A stretch of 48,350 nucleotides of DNA from an uncultured Clostridium sp. (lineage in GTDB: Bacteria > Bacillota_I > Bacilli_A > RF39 > UBA660): positions 1 to 48,350 of the forward strand of contig CAMNJQ010000033.1 of assembly GCA_946541575.1 (NCBI GenBank), in the 5' to 3' direction. Of the stretch, positions 39,227 through 48,349 are shown piece after piece. The translations under genes were made by a program, and so were the position numbers. How positions within the stretch are numbered: the first letter of the stretch is position 1; each line of letters begins with the position of its first letter. Under the pieces are notes generated by a model that ran no database searches, was not told where the DNA came from, and saw only the letters and a program-made list of their open reading frames with translations.

Positions 39227-39814
39227 TTTAATTATTGTATATTTCTTAATTTTATCTTCATCATCTGCAAAGTCGTAATATGAAGAATTAATAATTGGAA
39301 TATCATATTCAAACTTGTTCAATGCTTCTTTAATTAGTTTTAACTGAGATTTGACATCTATTCCTTTTAATTCTAGTACATCTTTTGGAACCCCTAATGC
39401 AATTGATTTATTCATTGGTATTTTGACTTTAGTTTGTACTTCATCAGAATATGTTGAAACTCTATTTTTAAAATCATCTTTTGCAAGTTCTTGTATTGCT
39501 TTTGGGCCATAAAAATCATATATCATATGTGTTGTATAAGTAAGCCCTTCTATGTTATTTTCAAATACTATACAATAATTTTTATATATAAATGACTCGA
39601 ATGAACTTGGGGATATCCAGTCAAAACTCTCATCAAATAGTGACTTTTGACATAACGATATCCATTTTTCTCCATTTAAATTAAGCTCATTATTTCTCTC
39701 AACTTTATATTCTCCATGTAATTCTTTTTTTGGTAATATGTATCCTGTCTTTATAATATTTATTAATCTTTTAATATTATAGTCTCTTATTCCATGATAT
39801 AAGTATGGTTCCAT
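39224..39814 (-). CDS. Possible ADP-ribosyltransferase-fold protein, function unknown
   Basis: The 196-residue soluble protein begins MEPYLYHGIRDYNIKRLINIIKTGYI, like the His-containing first strand and helix of ADP-ribosyltransferase-fold enzymes. It then has a GEKWISLCQK strand and a C-terminal SDEVQTKVKIP-MNKSIALGV segment that resembles the glutamate strand of such folds. This is a judgement by eye; it could be an unrelated family. ATG 39814 was chosen because AAGGAG stands 6 bases upstream; the longer frame overlaps the preceding gene. It is the last gene of an operon with an unknown, cls and an HExxH protein. Confidence 0.55.
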   Translation of the reverse strand: MEPYLYHGIRDYNIKRLINIIKTGYILPKKELHGEYKVERNNELNLNGEKWISLCQKSLFDESFDWISPSSFESFIYKNYCIVFENNIEGLTYTTHMIYDFYGPKAIQELAKDDFKNRVSTYSDEVQTKVKIPMNKSIALGVPKDVLELKGIDVKSQLKLIKEALNKFEYDIPIINSSYYDFADDEDKIKKYTIIK

Positions 39815-39827
39815 TGCTTTCTCCTTA

Positions 39828-40532
39828 TTAATGAACTCTTCTTTTATATATCTTTGGATTTTTATCAATTATAGCTTCATGAGATAAATTTATCCCTTGG
39901 ATAATATTATTAGCTTCTTCTACAGCCATTAAAAGCATACTATTTTCCATTACTCTTACTACTGAAGCAAGAGGCTTTTTACCATTATAATCTACAACTA
40001 TTGAATAAGATGAATTTCTAATATTTATTTTTCTGCTTTTTTCAAATATTCCACCTTCATAGAATACACCTTTATCTATAACTTCTCCATCTGTATATAC
40101 TTTTGTTTCAAATTCTTCAAGTGGCGAATCATAAGATCCTATTTCATAGTCTCCATCTGAATTATCATATGAGATTTTTATTTTCCCTTCTGACTTTTTT
40201 TCTATGTATCTTGAATAATTAACTTTACTTATTGCAACTGCCATTTGTTCAACATTTTCACTATTATTGTCTAATATTTCAGCTATTTGTTCATCATTCA
40301 ATTCAAATTTAATAGATTCGTCATCAGTAATTTCTTTTGTGAATGGATGACTTTTAATTAAATTAAGATCTAAATCTTCAATACTTAAACTATCCGCCAA
40401 TTTTTTTGTTTCATCTGAACTATATATTGCTTTTACTATTTCTACTATATCGTATAATTTTATGCTATTAATTTCATTTTCACTCATAACTGCATAAATT
40501 ATATCTAAAAATTTGTTCGAATCTATTTTCAT
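39828..40532 (-). CDS. 234-aa protein of unknown function
   Basis: A soluble acidic protein. Residues 1-125 look helical and include FELNDEQIAEILDN; the second half has beta-like segments (KIKISYDNSDGDYEIG, YSIVVDYNGKK) and ends in a helix and basic tail. No signal peptide, membrane segment or known motif is seen. It lies 13 bases before the ART-like gene and 12 bases after cls, so it is tightly linked to both. Confidence 0.6.
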   Translation of the reverse strand: MKIDSNKFLDIIYAVMSENEINSIKLYDIVEIVKAIYSSDETKKLADSLSIEDLDLNLIKSHPFTKEITDDESIKFELNDEQIAEILDNNSENVEQMAVAISKVNYSRYIEKKSEGKIKISYDNSDGDYEIGSYDSPLEEFETKVYTDGEVIDKGVFYEGGIFEKSRKINIRNSSYSIVVDYNGKKPLASVVRVMENSMLLMAVEEANNIIQGINLSHEAIIDKNPKIYKRRVH

Positions 40533-40544
40533 GTTATACCTCGT

Positions 40545-42050
40545 TTACATTAGTGGTGCTATAAGTCTTAAAATACTTTGCCATAATTCTTTGATTTTTT
40601 TTGGCTTTGCTTCTTTTAAAGTGACACAATGAGACCTTTTTAAAGCTTGTTCTAAGTCTTTTTTTATGTTTTTTATTTCATCAACTTTTTCCATATATAC
40701 TCCACATTCAAAATGGAGATATAAACTTCTATAGTCTAAATTAAATGTTCCTACTGTAGCAACTTCATCATCACTTACAAATACTTTTGAGTGAATGAAT
40801 CCTGGAGTGTATGTATATATTTTTACTCCATTTTCAATTAAGTTATAGAAATATGATGAAGTTAAACTATATACTACTTTTTTATCTGCAATTTTTGGCA
40901 CTATAATTTTTACATCAACTCCACGTTTTGCCGCTAAAATCAATGCTTTATTTAATTCTGAATCTATAATTAAGTATGGTGTTGATATATATAAGCTTTT
41001 TTTAGATTGATTGATTATATTTAAGTAAATATTTTCTCCAACGTATTCGCTATCTAGTGGATTATCACAATACCCAGCTAGGTATCCATTTGATTTATAT
41101 TTATTTTTTTGATCTATTTTATATTTCTTATAATCTAAATCTTCATGCTTATATGCATTCCATAGAGAAAGAAACATTACAATAAAATTATATACTCCTT
41201 CTCCTTTTATCATTAAAGCATTGTCTTTCCAATGGCCAAATCTTACTTTTTCGTTTATGTATTCATCAGCTAAATTTATTCCTCCACAGAAAACTACTTT
41301 TCCATCTATTATCATTATTTTTCTATGATCTCTATTATTCATTATTATTCCTAAAAAAGGCTTTACTTCGTTGAATACAACAACTTTTATTCCTAGTTCT
41401 TCTAGTTGTTTATAATAGTCATTTGGAAGTGGTGCAATACAGCCGAAATCATCATAAATTATTCTTACTTCTACCTTTTCTTTTATTTTTCTTTTTAATA
41501 TTTCTAAAATTGAATTCCACATTTTTCCTCTTTCAATTCTAAAATATTCTAAAAAGATATATTTTTTAGCTTTTTCTAGTTCGTAAAGCATTTCTTTATA
41601 TGCTAATTCTCCGAGAGGGTAATATTTTACTTTGTTATTTTTTGTTACTGGGAAATTCGCATCTTTTGATATATATTTTAATTTATCAAGATTTAGAGAA
41701 TTAATTTCTTCTAATATTTCTTGATCTTGTTCATAGTATTTTTTTGATTCTTTTACTTCTTTATTTACTTTTTTTAATGTTTTACTACTATGTAAGTCAT
41801 TTCCTATAAATAGGTATAGCATTGTCCCTGCAACTGGTAAAATCATAATTAATATGATCCATGGCAAGTTTGCACTTAAGCTTTTTGCATTTTTAATTAT
41901 TTCTAGTACCAATAATATACTTAAAATAAAATATATAATTTTTATTATTGTTACTAATTCACTAAGTAATGCTGCTAAAGACATTGAAAAAACTATTTGA
42001 ATTATAAAACTTATTGTTACAATTAATAATCTTTTCTCTCCTTGCGTCAT
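40545..42050 (-). CDS. cls: Cardiolipin synthase (phospholipase D family)
   Basis: The 501-residue membrane enzyme joins two phosphatidylglycerols to cardiolipin. Two N-terminal transmembrane helices plus PWIILIMILPVAGTMLYLFIG precede two HKD active sites: HRKIMIID at residue 242 and HSKVFVSDD at 420, each followed by the expected GGINLADEY or GTFNLDYRS. Length matches cardiolipin synthases. It is in one operon with an HExxH protein upstream (13-base gap) and two soluble proteins downstream. Confidence 0.93.
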   Translation of the reverse strand: MTQGEKRLLIVTISFIIQIVFSMSLAALLSELVTIIKIIYFILSILLVLEIIKNAKSLSANLPWIILIMILPVAGTMLYLFIGNDLHSSKTLKKVNKEVKESKKYYEQDQEILEEINSLNLDKLKYISKDANFPVTKNNKVKYYPLGELAYKEMLYELEKAKKYIFLEYFRIERGKMWNSILEILKRKIKEKVEVRIIYDDFGCIAPLPNDYYKQLEELGIKVVVFNEVKPFLGIIMNNRDHRKIMIIDGKVVFCGGINLADEYINEKVRFGHWKDNALMIKGEGVYNFIVMFLSLWNAYKHEDLDYKKYKIDQKNKYKSNGYLAGYCDNPLDSEYVGENIYLNIINQSKKSLYISTPYLIIDSELNKALILAAKRGVDVKIIVPKIADKKVVYSLTSSYFYNLIENGVKIYTYTPGFIHSKVFVSDDEVATVGTFNLDYRSLYLHFECGVYMEKVDEIKNIKKDLEQALKRSHCVTLKEAKPKKIKELWQSILRLIAPLM

Positions 42051-42063
42051 ATCAACACCTCTT

Positions 42064-42900
42064 TTATATTTTTATTTTATTGTTTTCTATTCTTTTAATC
42101 AATTCTTTTCTCGTATTTTCATTTATTTCTAAACCAAAACGCAGTCTTTCTTCTTCCTCAATATTTTCTTCTTTTTCTATTTTGTTATATTTTTTACTTA
42201 ATAATAATCCTTTGTATGTTTGGTAAACGCATCCTTTATTGTTTTCCTCATATCCAATATTTTTAAATGCTAAAGCTAAACTTTCAAATACATTGGCAAT
42301 ATGTTCGTTATCTGTTTCACGTGCTAATATACTTGTATCAACTGCAGCTTCTACTTCTGCATTTCTTTCTAATATATAATCATAACAATTCTTTTGATAT
42401 TTAATAAATGCTATATGACTTTTTATCTCTTTTATTGGATTTGGTATAATATTTTTTTTAAGTAATATCTCATCTATTATACCCTTATAACTATCTTTTA
42501 CTTCTTTATATTTAAATTGAATTTTATCATTACTAATTAGAAATTGATATGCATGTTCAACTTCATGAAGTAGCCCAAACATTTGATAGAATGCTGTCAT
42601 TTTATTTGTATCCTTAATGTTAAATTCATCACATAAAACCTTTGCTGATTCTGATGATATTTTTTTAAATCCATCTCTTGATAATACTATTGTATTTGCT
42701 GATGGAACGTATCCAGGTACCGCATTAAAAATATTTCCTTGATTTGTTACTATTACTCCAATCATGTTTTTTTCATATTGATTTTTAGGTACAATTTTAT
42801 TTAATATTTCTTCTATTGTCTTTATATCAATATCATTTCCTAGTGCTTCTATATAATTTTTAATTTTTAATAATTCTTCTTTTTCTCTTATGTGTGACAT
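42064..42900 (-). CDS. HExxH zincin-like protein of unknown function
   Basis: The 278-residue protein has HEVEH at residues 112-116 in a helical context (FGLLHEVEHAYQF), and a downstream glutamate-rich helix LERNAEVEAA at 178-186 that could supply the third zinc ligand. It has no signal peptide, so it would act in the cytoplasm. The tail is highly charged. It is the first gene of the operon with cls, an unknown and the ART-like protein. A GAGGGAG site precedes the ATG. The family is not recognised. Confidence 0.65.
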   Translation of the reverse strand: MSHIREKEELLKIKNYIEALGNDIDIKTIEEILNKIVPKNQYEKNMIGVIVTNQGNIFNAVPGYVPSANTIVLSRDGFKKISSESAKVLCDEFNIKDTNKMTAFYQMFGLLHEVEHAYQFLISNDKIQFKYKEVKDSYKGIIDEILLKKNIIPNPIKEIKSHIAFIKYQKNCYDYILERNAEVEAAVDTSILARETDNEHIANVFESLALAFKNIGYEENNKGCVYQTYKGLLLSKKYNKIEKEENIEEEERLRFGLEINENTRKELIKRIENNKIKI

Positions 42901-42927
42901 CTAAAACTCCCTCTTTAAAATGATATT

Positions 42928-42956
42928 ATTATAACATTGTTATTTTAATATTTCAA
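42928..42956 (-). promoter_or_regulatory. Sigma-A promoter of the four-gene operon
   Basis: TTGAAA and TATAAT are 17 bases apart on the minus strand, with TGT before the -10 making it also an extended -10. It lies about 28 bases before the start at 42900. Confidence 0.78.
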
Positions 42957-42981
42957 ATAAAATGATTTTTTATAATAAATT

Positions 42982-43013
42982 AAAAACAAACATGTGTTTT
43001 CATGTTTGTTTTT
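42982..43013 (-). terminator. Terminator after the SDR gene
   Basis: A perfect 13-bp stem, AAAAACAAACATG with CATGTTTGTTTTT, encloses a 6-base loop. The A/T flanks allow it to work in either direction. Confidence 0.88.
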
Positions 43014-43031
43014 AGTATTTTTATTATTTAA

Positions 43032-43790
43032 TTATACACAAGTGTATCCACCATCTACTGGTAAAATAACTCCTGTTACATAACTTGCTTCATCACTTGC
43101 TAAGAATATTGCAGCTGCGTTTAGTTCTCCTTCTTTACCATATCTTCCAGCTGGTACAGTTGCTTTCATGTATTGTGTAAATTCATCTGTAATTAATGTT
43201 TCGTGAGTTAATTCAGTATCGAAATATCCTGGACAAATTGCATTTACTGTAATTCCTTCTTTTGCTAATTCAGATGCTGCTGCTCTTGTAAAGTTAACAA
43301 CTCCACCTTTTGAAGTATGGTATGCAATTGTTCCCATGGCCATATTTCCAACAAGTCCATACATTGATGCAATATTGATTATTCTTCCATAATGGTTTTC
43401 TTTCATAATATTTCCAAATGCTCTTGTAACATAAAATACTGAATCCATATCTGTTTTAATAGTGAAATCCCATTCTTCATCAGTCATATCTAATACACCA
43501 GCATTTTTTGCACTTCCTGCACAATTTACTAGTATATCAACTTTATTGAAAGTTTCTCTAGTTGCTTTTACAGCAGCATTAATGTCTTCAACATTTGTTA
43601 CATCGCATTTTAATGGTAATACTTTAACTCCTAAGCTACTTAATTCATTTTTTAATTCTTCTAATCTTTCAACTCTTCTTGCTAGTAATACTAAATCAGC
43701 TCCTTGATTTGCAAATGCTCTTGACATTTGTTTTCCAAGCCCACTGCTTGCTCCAGTTATTACTGCGACTCTTCCTTTTAAATTAAACAT
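43032..43790 (-). CDS. Short-chain dehydrogenase/reductase (FabG- or gluconate dehydrogenase-like)
   Basis: The 252-residue NAD(P) enzyme has the cofactor loop TGASSGLG, the NCAG motif, the catalytic serine in NIASMYG and the YHTSK catalytic pair, followed by the PGYFDTELT segment. It could be 3-oxoacyl-ACP reductase or a sugar-acid dehydrogenase; no neighbouring fatty-acid genes support FabG. ATG 43790 was chosen with AGGAGG 5 bases upstream. It has its own promoter and terminator, so it is monocistronic. Confidence 0.9.
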   Translation of the reverse strand: MFNLKGRVAVITGASSGLGKQMSRAFANQGADLVLLARRVERLEELKNELSSLGVKVLPLKCDVTNVEDINAAVKATRETFNKVDILVNCAGSAKNAGVLDMTDEEWDFTIKTDMDSVFYVTRAFGNIMKENHYGRIINIASMYGLVGNMAMGTIAYHTSKGGVVNFTRAAASELAKEGITVNAICPGYFDTELTHETLITDEFTQYMKATVPAGRYGKEGELNAAAIFLASDEASYVTGVILPVDGGYTCV

Positions 43791-43814
43791 ATTTTCCTCC
43801 TTATACACTTTTTT

Positions 43815-43823
43815 ATTATATCA
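43815..43823 (-). promoter_or_regulatory. Extended -10 promoter of the SDR gene
   Basis: TGATATAAT on the minus strand lies about 25 bases before the start at 43790. No clear -35 is seen. Confidence 0.55.
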
Positions 43824-43882
43824 TACTTTAATAAAAAGAAAAAATCTTTTTATTTATTTTAATATATTAAGGAATCAATATT

Positions 43883-44377
43883 TTAATTAAGTATAGCTAT
43901 TCCTAAGTTTAAATATCCTGCAAATGTAACCCATAAAAGATATGGTACTAGTAAATATGTAGTTAATTTATTTATTTTATTTGATGTTTTTATTAAAACC
44001 AATATTAATATCCATAATACGATTAACCATATAAATGCAAATACATAGGATTTCATGTTGAAAAATATTATGCTCCAAAAAAAGTTAAATATTAATTGTG
44101 CAATATATAGCTTTATTGATATATCTCTATTTTCCATATTTAGAATACTTTTATTTTCGTATATTAAATAACTTGCATATCCCATTAGTATATATAATAT
44201 TGTCCAAGCTATTGGAAATAGCCATGCTGGTGGTGATAGTGGTGGCTTATTTATTGTTTTAAATGTTGACATATTATCTTTGGTAAGAAATGCTGATATA
44301 CCTCCAATTATTAGTGGAATTGCAATTGCTATAATTATGCCCAATATTTTTTTTATATTATTATTTTTTATATTCAT
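43883..44377 (-). CDS. TspO/MBR family tryptophan-rich sensory protein
   Basis: The 164-residue protein has five transmembrane helices. The family signatures are clear: INKPPLSPPAWLFPIAWTILYILMGYA in helix 2, an asparagine- and tryptophan-rich FNFFWSIIFF segment, and VPYLLWVTFAGYLNL in helix 5. TspO proteins bind porphyrins and other hydrophobic ligands in the membrane. The role here is unknown. It follows the YolD-like gene after about 40 bases and could be read from the same message. Confidence 0.93.
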   Translation of the reverse strand: MNIKNNNIKKILGIIIAIAIPLIIGGISAFLTKDNMSTFKTINKPPLSPPAWLFPIAWTILYILMGYASYLIYENKSILNMENRDISIKLYIAQLIFNFFWSIIFFNMKSYVFAFIWLIVLWILILVLIKTSNKINKLTTYLLVPYLLWVTFAGYLNLGIAILN

Positions 44378-44416
44378 CTCTTCCTTCTAATATTATTTTA
44401 TAGATTTTTTCACCAT

Positions 44417-44812
44417 TTATTCATACTTTGCAATATCAATTAATCTTATATCGATTAAATTATCAAAATTGATGCTATCATTGCTATTTAAAATAACTAT
44501 TTTTAAATCTTTATCTATTTTTTTACATATAGCATTTCTTTCTAAAATTTCCCCATTGTAATAATATTTTATATATATGTTATTTCCTTTTTTTATTTTT
44601 TTAACTTCTTCATTTATTCTTTCTTTTTCTTCATTACTTAATTCTATTTTTTGTTTAAACGTTTTGTTTTGTTTATTTATTTCATCTTCATATCCATCTA
44701 GAGCTTTAAATGATGCGAATTGTGCACTTCTATTATAAATACTCATTCTTTTATGCTTTTCACTAGGCTCATGATGCTTATAATATAAAATACTATATAA
44801 ATCACTATTCAC
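44417..44812 (-). CDS. YolD-like protein, partner of the Y-family polymerase
   Basis: The 131-residue protein carries the conserved N-terminal motif MSIYNRSAQFASFKALDGYEDEI of YolD-like proteins, followed by a charged helix and a C-terminal beta domain. YolD-like genes regularly flank UvrX-type polymerases in Firmicutes. I chose GTG 44812, with GGAGGG 7 bases upstream, over a TTG five codons earlier that overlaps that site. Its start lies within the end of the polymerase gene, so the two are translationally coupled. Confidence 0.85.
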   Translation of the reverse strand: MNSDLYSILYYKHHEPSEKHKRMSIYNRSAQFASFKALDGYEDEINKQNKTFKQKIELSNEEKERINEEVKKIKKGNNIYIKYYYNGEILERNAICKKIDKDLKIVILNSNDSINFDNLIDIRLIDIAKYE

Positions 44813-46310
44813 TTCTATGCCCTCCAATTTGTTTATTTCGCATTATTGTAGTAGCACCATCTAATAAATTAAACCCTTTTAGTATTGAATTTTTCCCATA
44901 TTTATTTTTAATATTTAAAATTGCTTTTTGAACTTTATTCTCATCTCTTTCTTTTTCTTTTTCATTAATTATTCTTTTATTTATTTCATCATTATTATCA
45001 AATAAGTTGAATTGTTTGTAAACTATTGATTCATTAGAGACAATTTTTGGAGATAAAACACATGCACATATGTTTATTCTTCTAATTAAAAGTAATGGAT
45101 TCGTAATTTCTTTATATAATACTTTTAAATATTTTATTAATGTTTCTGTTGATGAAGTTTTATGGGTAAGTCTAATTGTTCCATGTGAATGCTTTGGAAT
45201 CTCTCTGCCATAATGATCTATTTTTATTTCTCCGTCGTATAGTTTTGATATATTTTTATCTGTTAAATTAGAAATGTCGTAACCAATAGTTAATACAAGA
45301 CAATCTGTTACTACATTTTTCCCTACCATTTCAAGAGATAACAACTCCATCATTTCGATTGCAATTATTTTTGCTTTTTCATATGTATATGGTTCTTGTA
45401 AAACTTGGCCTTTCGACAAACTATTTGTACGTGGCTTATAACTCTTAATATCTTTTATTGTGCATGGCTCATATCCCCATGCATGATCGATTATAAGTTC
45501 TGCATTGATTCCAAACATTTTATATAGTTCGTCTTCATTACTAATAGAAAATTTTGCAATATCTCCCATTGTGTTCAGATTTAATTTTTTTATTCTTTTA
45601 GCTATTCCATTACCAATTCTCCAAAAGTCTGATATTGGCTCATGATTCCATAAAGTTTTTCTATATGATATTTCATCTAAAAATGCTATTCTTGCACCAT
45701 TTTTATCTGCATCCTTATGCTTTGCAACAATATCCATAGCTACTTTAGCTAAATATGGATTTGTTCCAATTCCACCAGTTGCTGTTATTCCAGTTCTTTT
45801 ATATATTTCGCTAATAATCATTGATATTAATTCATTACTATTTTTTTTATATAGACTTAAATATGGTGTTATATCACAAAAAACTTCATCAATCGAATAA
45901 ACATATATGTCTTCTTTTGATAAAAAACTTAAATATATATTGTATATAAGTGTACTATATTTTATATAAAGTGACATTCGTGGCTGAGCAATAATGTAAT
46001 CAAGATATAATGCACTATTACTTTCTAATTCATCACTATTGTATGACTTGCCTATAAATTTTCTATTTTTATTTTTTATTTTTCTTTCCAAATTTATTTC
46101 TTTTACTTTTTGAATTACTTCAAATAATCTTGCTCTTCCTGATATACCATATTTTTTTAATGATGGTGTGACTGCAAGACATATTGTTTTTTCAGTACGC
46201 TCTGGATCAGCAACTACTAAATTTGTTTTTAGTGGATCTAATCCTTTTTCGACACATTCACAAGATGCATAAAAACTTTTTAAGTCTATACATGCATAAA
46301 TTTTATTCAT
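44805..46310 (-). CDS. Y-family DNA polymerase (UvrX/DinB-type translesion polymerase)
   Basis: The 501-residue polymerase copies damaged DNA. The N-terminal catalytic motif CIDLKSFYASCE and the palm motif YSIDEVFCD supply the metal-binding acidic residues. TGGIGTNPYLAKVAMD and the helix-hairpin-helix region near the WRIGNGIAKRIKKL segment follow, then the little-finger domain with RTNSLSKGQVL. The long C-terminal tail is typical of the UvrX/YqjW group rather than short DinB. A LexA-like box overlaps its promoter, which suggests SOS induction. Confidence 0.92.
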   Translation of the reverse strand: MNKIYACIDLKSFYASCECVEKGLDPLKTNLVVADPERTEKTICLAVTPSLKKYGISGRARLFEVIQKVKEINLERKIKNKNRKFIGKSYNSDELESNSALYLDYIIAQPRMSLYIKYSTLIYNIYLSFLSKEDIYVYSIDEVFCDITPYLSLYKKNSNELISMIISEIYKRTGITATGGIGTNPYLAKVAMDIVAKHKDADKNGARIAFLDEISYRKTLWNHEPISDFWRIGNGIAKRIKKLNLNTMGDIAKFSISNEDELYKMFGINAELIIDHAWGYEPCTIKDIKSYKPRTNSLSKGQVLQEPYTYEKAKIIAIEMMELLSLEMVGKNVVTDCLVLTIGYDISNLTDKNISKLYDGEIKIDHYGREIPKHSHGTIRLTHKTSSTETLIKYLKVLYKEITNPLLLIRRINICACVLSPKIVSNESIVYKQFNLFDNNDEINKRIINEKEKERDENKVQKAILNIKNKYGKNSILKGFNLLDGATTIMRNKQIGGHRSE

Positions 46311-46350
46311 ATATCTCCTTTCTAAGTATAATATTAGTTACTTCTAATAT

Positions 46351-46379
46351 AATATATAATACATTTGTTCGATTGTCAA
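46351..46379 (-). promoter_or_regulatory. Promoter of the translesion polymerase operon
   Basis: A perfect TTGACA and TATATT are separated by 17 bases on the minus strand, upstream of the start at 46310. The spacer holds the LexA-like box. Confidence 0.75.
46358..46371 (-). promoter_or_regulatory. LexA-like SOS box
   Basis: CGAACAAATGTAT on the minus strand resembles the Gram-positive LexA (DinR) site CGAAC-N4-GTTCG, with the second half degenerate. Its place between -35 and -10 of a translesion polymerase supports the call. Confidence 0.6.
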
Positions 46380-46394
46380 TTATTAAAAAAAATA

Positions 46395-47630
46395 TTATTT
46401 TTGCTCTTTTAATAATATTTTTTTCTTTGATTCTGTCTTTACTTTATCTTCCAATTCTTTTTGTGCTATTTCTATTTTGCGTAGGAAAATATTTATATCT
46501 ACATTTTTATCTTTAAACTTATTTAACCCTCTTTTTAAAATCTTAATTTCTTTATCATATTCCTTTGATTTATGATAATAATTTGCTAATTTTAAGTATC
46601 CATTTATTAATAGTTTTAGCTTAATATTTCTTTCCTTTTTCTTCTTTTTTGCTATGATATTCAATGTTTTTTCTCTAGTAAATATGTTTCTTGTATCTAA
46701 CTGTTCTATTTTTCTTTTTTTAATTTTCTTACTTTCGTTTATGATAAATTTTGAAATTTTATTTAAGCTTTCACTATTATTTATAGGAAATATTATTTTC
46801 TTATTCTCTTTTTCTTCTTTTTTTTGATTAGTATTTTTTTCTCTTTGAGGTAAAATGAAATATTTCTTCTTATTTTTTATTCCAAAATTGATATTTGTAG
46901 ACTCTAAATTAATAATTCCATTTTTATTTTTATTATAATATATCTTATTTACTTTATTGTTGTTGTCATATATTATTTTACTAACTAAGGCACAGAATAC
47001 TTTTTCTTCATTAGATAATATAGGCTTATGTTGATGGTAATCAGATTCTTTTTGCTTATTTTGCATTTTATTATTTATTATTAAATTCTCTTTTTTAATT
47101 TTTTCTATATTTTTATATACTTTTAAGTTTTCAATGTTTCCAATATTTGTATTATTATTTACTTTTTTATTTTTTGTTTCTATCAAAGGCATTTGTTCTT
47201 TATTTAAAACTTTATCATCAATTTTGTTATGACTTATCTTTTTTTCATTTTTAGGAATTATTTCATTTTTTATCATTGATTGCTTATTACTAATATTACT
47301 ATTATTACTGTTTTCTTTTTTTGAATTACTATCCTTTATTTCTTGTTTGGTAATAATTTTTGATTCTTGAAAATCTAAATTTATTTTATCATCTTTTACT
47401 TTTATATCATTTTCATTTTTTTGATTTAAAGTTTTAACTGTAATAACTTTTATATTATTACTATTTTTATTTTTAAATTCATTTTTTATAGAATTTTTTT
47501 GACTATATAATAATAGTGCAAATATTATGATTAATTCTAATGACATTATAATTTTATTAAAATTAAAAATGATAAAAAGTACTATAAATATCAGTAATAT
47601 TATTACATAAATCTTTTTGTTTTTTAGCAT
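46395..47630 (-). CDS. Lysine-rich membrane protein with TPR-like C-terminus, function unknown
   Basis: The 411-residue protein begins with two close hydrophobic helices (about residues 6-25 and 28-44), probably a membrane hairpin. A very Lys/Asn-rich, low-complexity central part of about 250 residues follows. The last 80 residues (INGYLKLANYYHKSKEYDKEIKILKRGLNKF and following) look like one or two TPR-type helix pairs. GGTGG stands before the ATG. The family is not recognised. It lies between the translesion polymerase and a surface-protein gene, and no terminator is obvious at its end. Confidence 0.65.
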   Translation of the reverse strand: MLKNKKIYVIILLIFIVLFIIFNFNKIIMSLELIIIFALLLYSQKNSIKNEFKNKNSNNIKVITVKTLNQKNENDIKVKDDKINLDFQESKIITKQEIKDSNSKKENSNNSNISNKQSMIKNEIIPKNEKKISHNKIDDKVLNKEQMPLIETKNKKVNNNTNIGNIENLKVYKNIEKIKKENLIINNKMQNKQKESDYHQHKPILSNEEKVFCALVSKIIYDNNNKVNKIYYNKNKNGIINLESTNINFGIKNKKKYFILPQREKNTNQKKEEKENKKIIFPINNSESLNKISKFIINESKKIKKRKIEQLDTRNIFTREKTLNIIAKKKKKERNIKLKLLINGYLKLANYYHKSKEYDKEIKILKRGLNKFKDKNVDINIFLRKIEIAQKELEDKVKTESKKKILLKEQK

Positions 47631-47674
47631 TATACCACCACATTAAAGATATTATATCATAAATTTTAATTTAC

Positions 47675-47704
47675 AAAAAAGGATCAAGAACGATCTTAAT
47701 CCTT
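47675..47704 (-). terminator. Terminator after the leucine-rich-repeat surface protein
   Basis: The minus strand reads AGGATTAAGA, loop, TCTTGATCCT and then six T. The stem is 10 bp with one G-T pair. Confidence 0.87.
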
Positions 47705-47710
47705 TAATAA

Positions 47711-48349
47711 TTATTTCAAAGTTAGATATCCAGGTTGTACTTCATTATCAATTACTGCATACGTAATAGATATATTGTTGGAGTCATATACAGTATTATT
47801 TCCTCCAACTATATTCGTACATCCATTAAACATTGAAGCATTTTTATTTGTTACATTTTGATTTGTAAATGCATTACTTACATATATTGTTTCTAATTTA
47901 GCACAATCCTTAAACATATCTGTCATATCATTTACTTTTTCAGTACTAAAGCTTGAAATATCTATTGTTTTTAATTTATCACATTTAGTAAACATATTAG
48001 ACATATTTGTTACGTTCTTAGTGTTAAAACTATTAATGTTTAGACTTATTAAATTATTATCATCTTGGAACATTGATCTCATATCAGTTACTTTTGATGT
48101 ATCAAAATTTGATAAATTTAGTGATTCAATACCTTTCATGCCTCTAAACATAAATCCCATATTAGTTACATTTTTTGTATTGAAATTAGATAAGTCTAAT
48201 TCTGTAATATTTTCTAATCCATAAAACATAGAACTCATTGTTGTAACTTTTTCTGTATTAAAGCTTGAAATATTTAGTGAAGTTAAGCTACTACATCCAT
48301 TGAACATATTAGACATATTAGTTACATTTTTTGTATTGAAATTACTTAA
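47711..48349 (-). CDS. Partial gene: C-terminus of a BspA-like leucine-rich-repeat (DUF285) surface protein
   Basis: The frame is open at the right edge, so the N-terminus is outside the window. The visible 212 residues consist of about seven repeats of 23-25 residues of the type SLNISSFNTEKVTTMSSMF and LSNFNTKNVTNMSNMF, the DUF285/BspA pattern found in surface proteins of gut and oral bacteria and in mycoplasma lipoproteins. The last 45 residues form a cap ending QPGYLTLK. There is no LPXTG anchor in the visible part. The role is probably adhesion, by family. Confidence 0.9.
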   Translation of the reverse strand, partial: LSNFNTKNVTNMSNMFNGCSSLTSLNISSFNTEKVTTMSSMFYGLENITELDLSNFNTKNVTNMGFMFRGMKGIESLNLSNFDTSKVTDMRSMFQDDNNLISLNINSFNTKNVTNMSNMFTKCDKLKTIDISSFSTEKVNDMTDMFKDCAKLETIYVSNAFTNQNVTNKNASMFNGCTNIVGGNNTVYDSNNISITYAVIDNEVQPGYLTLK

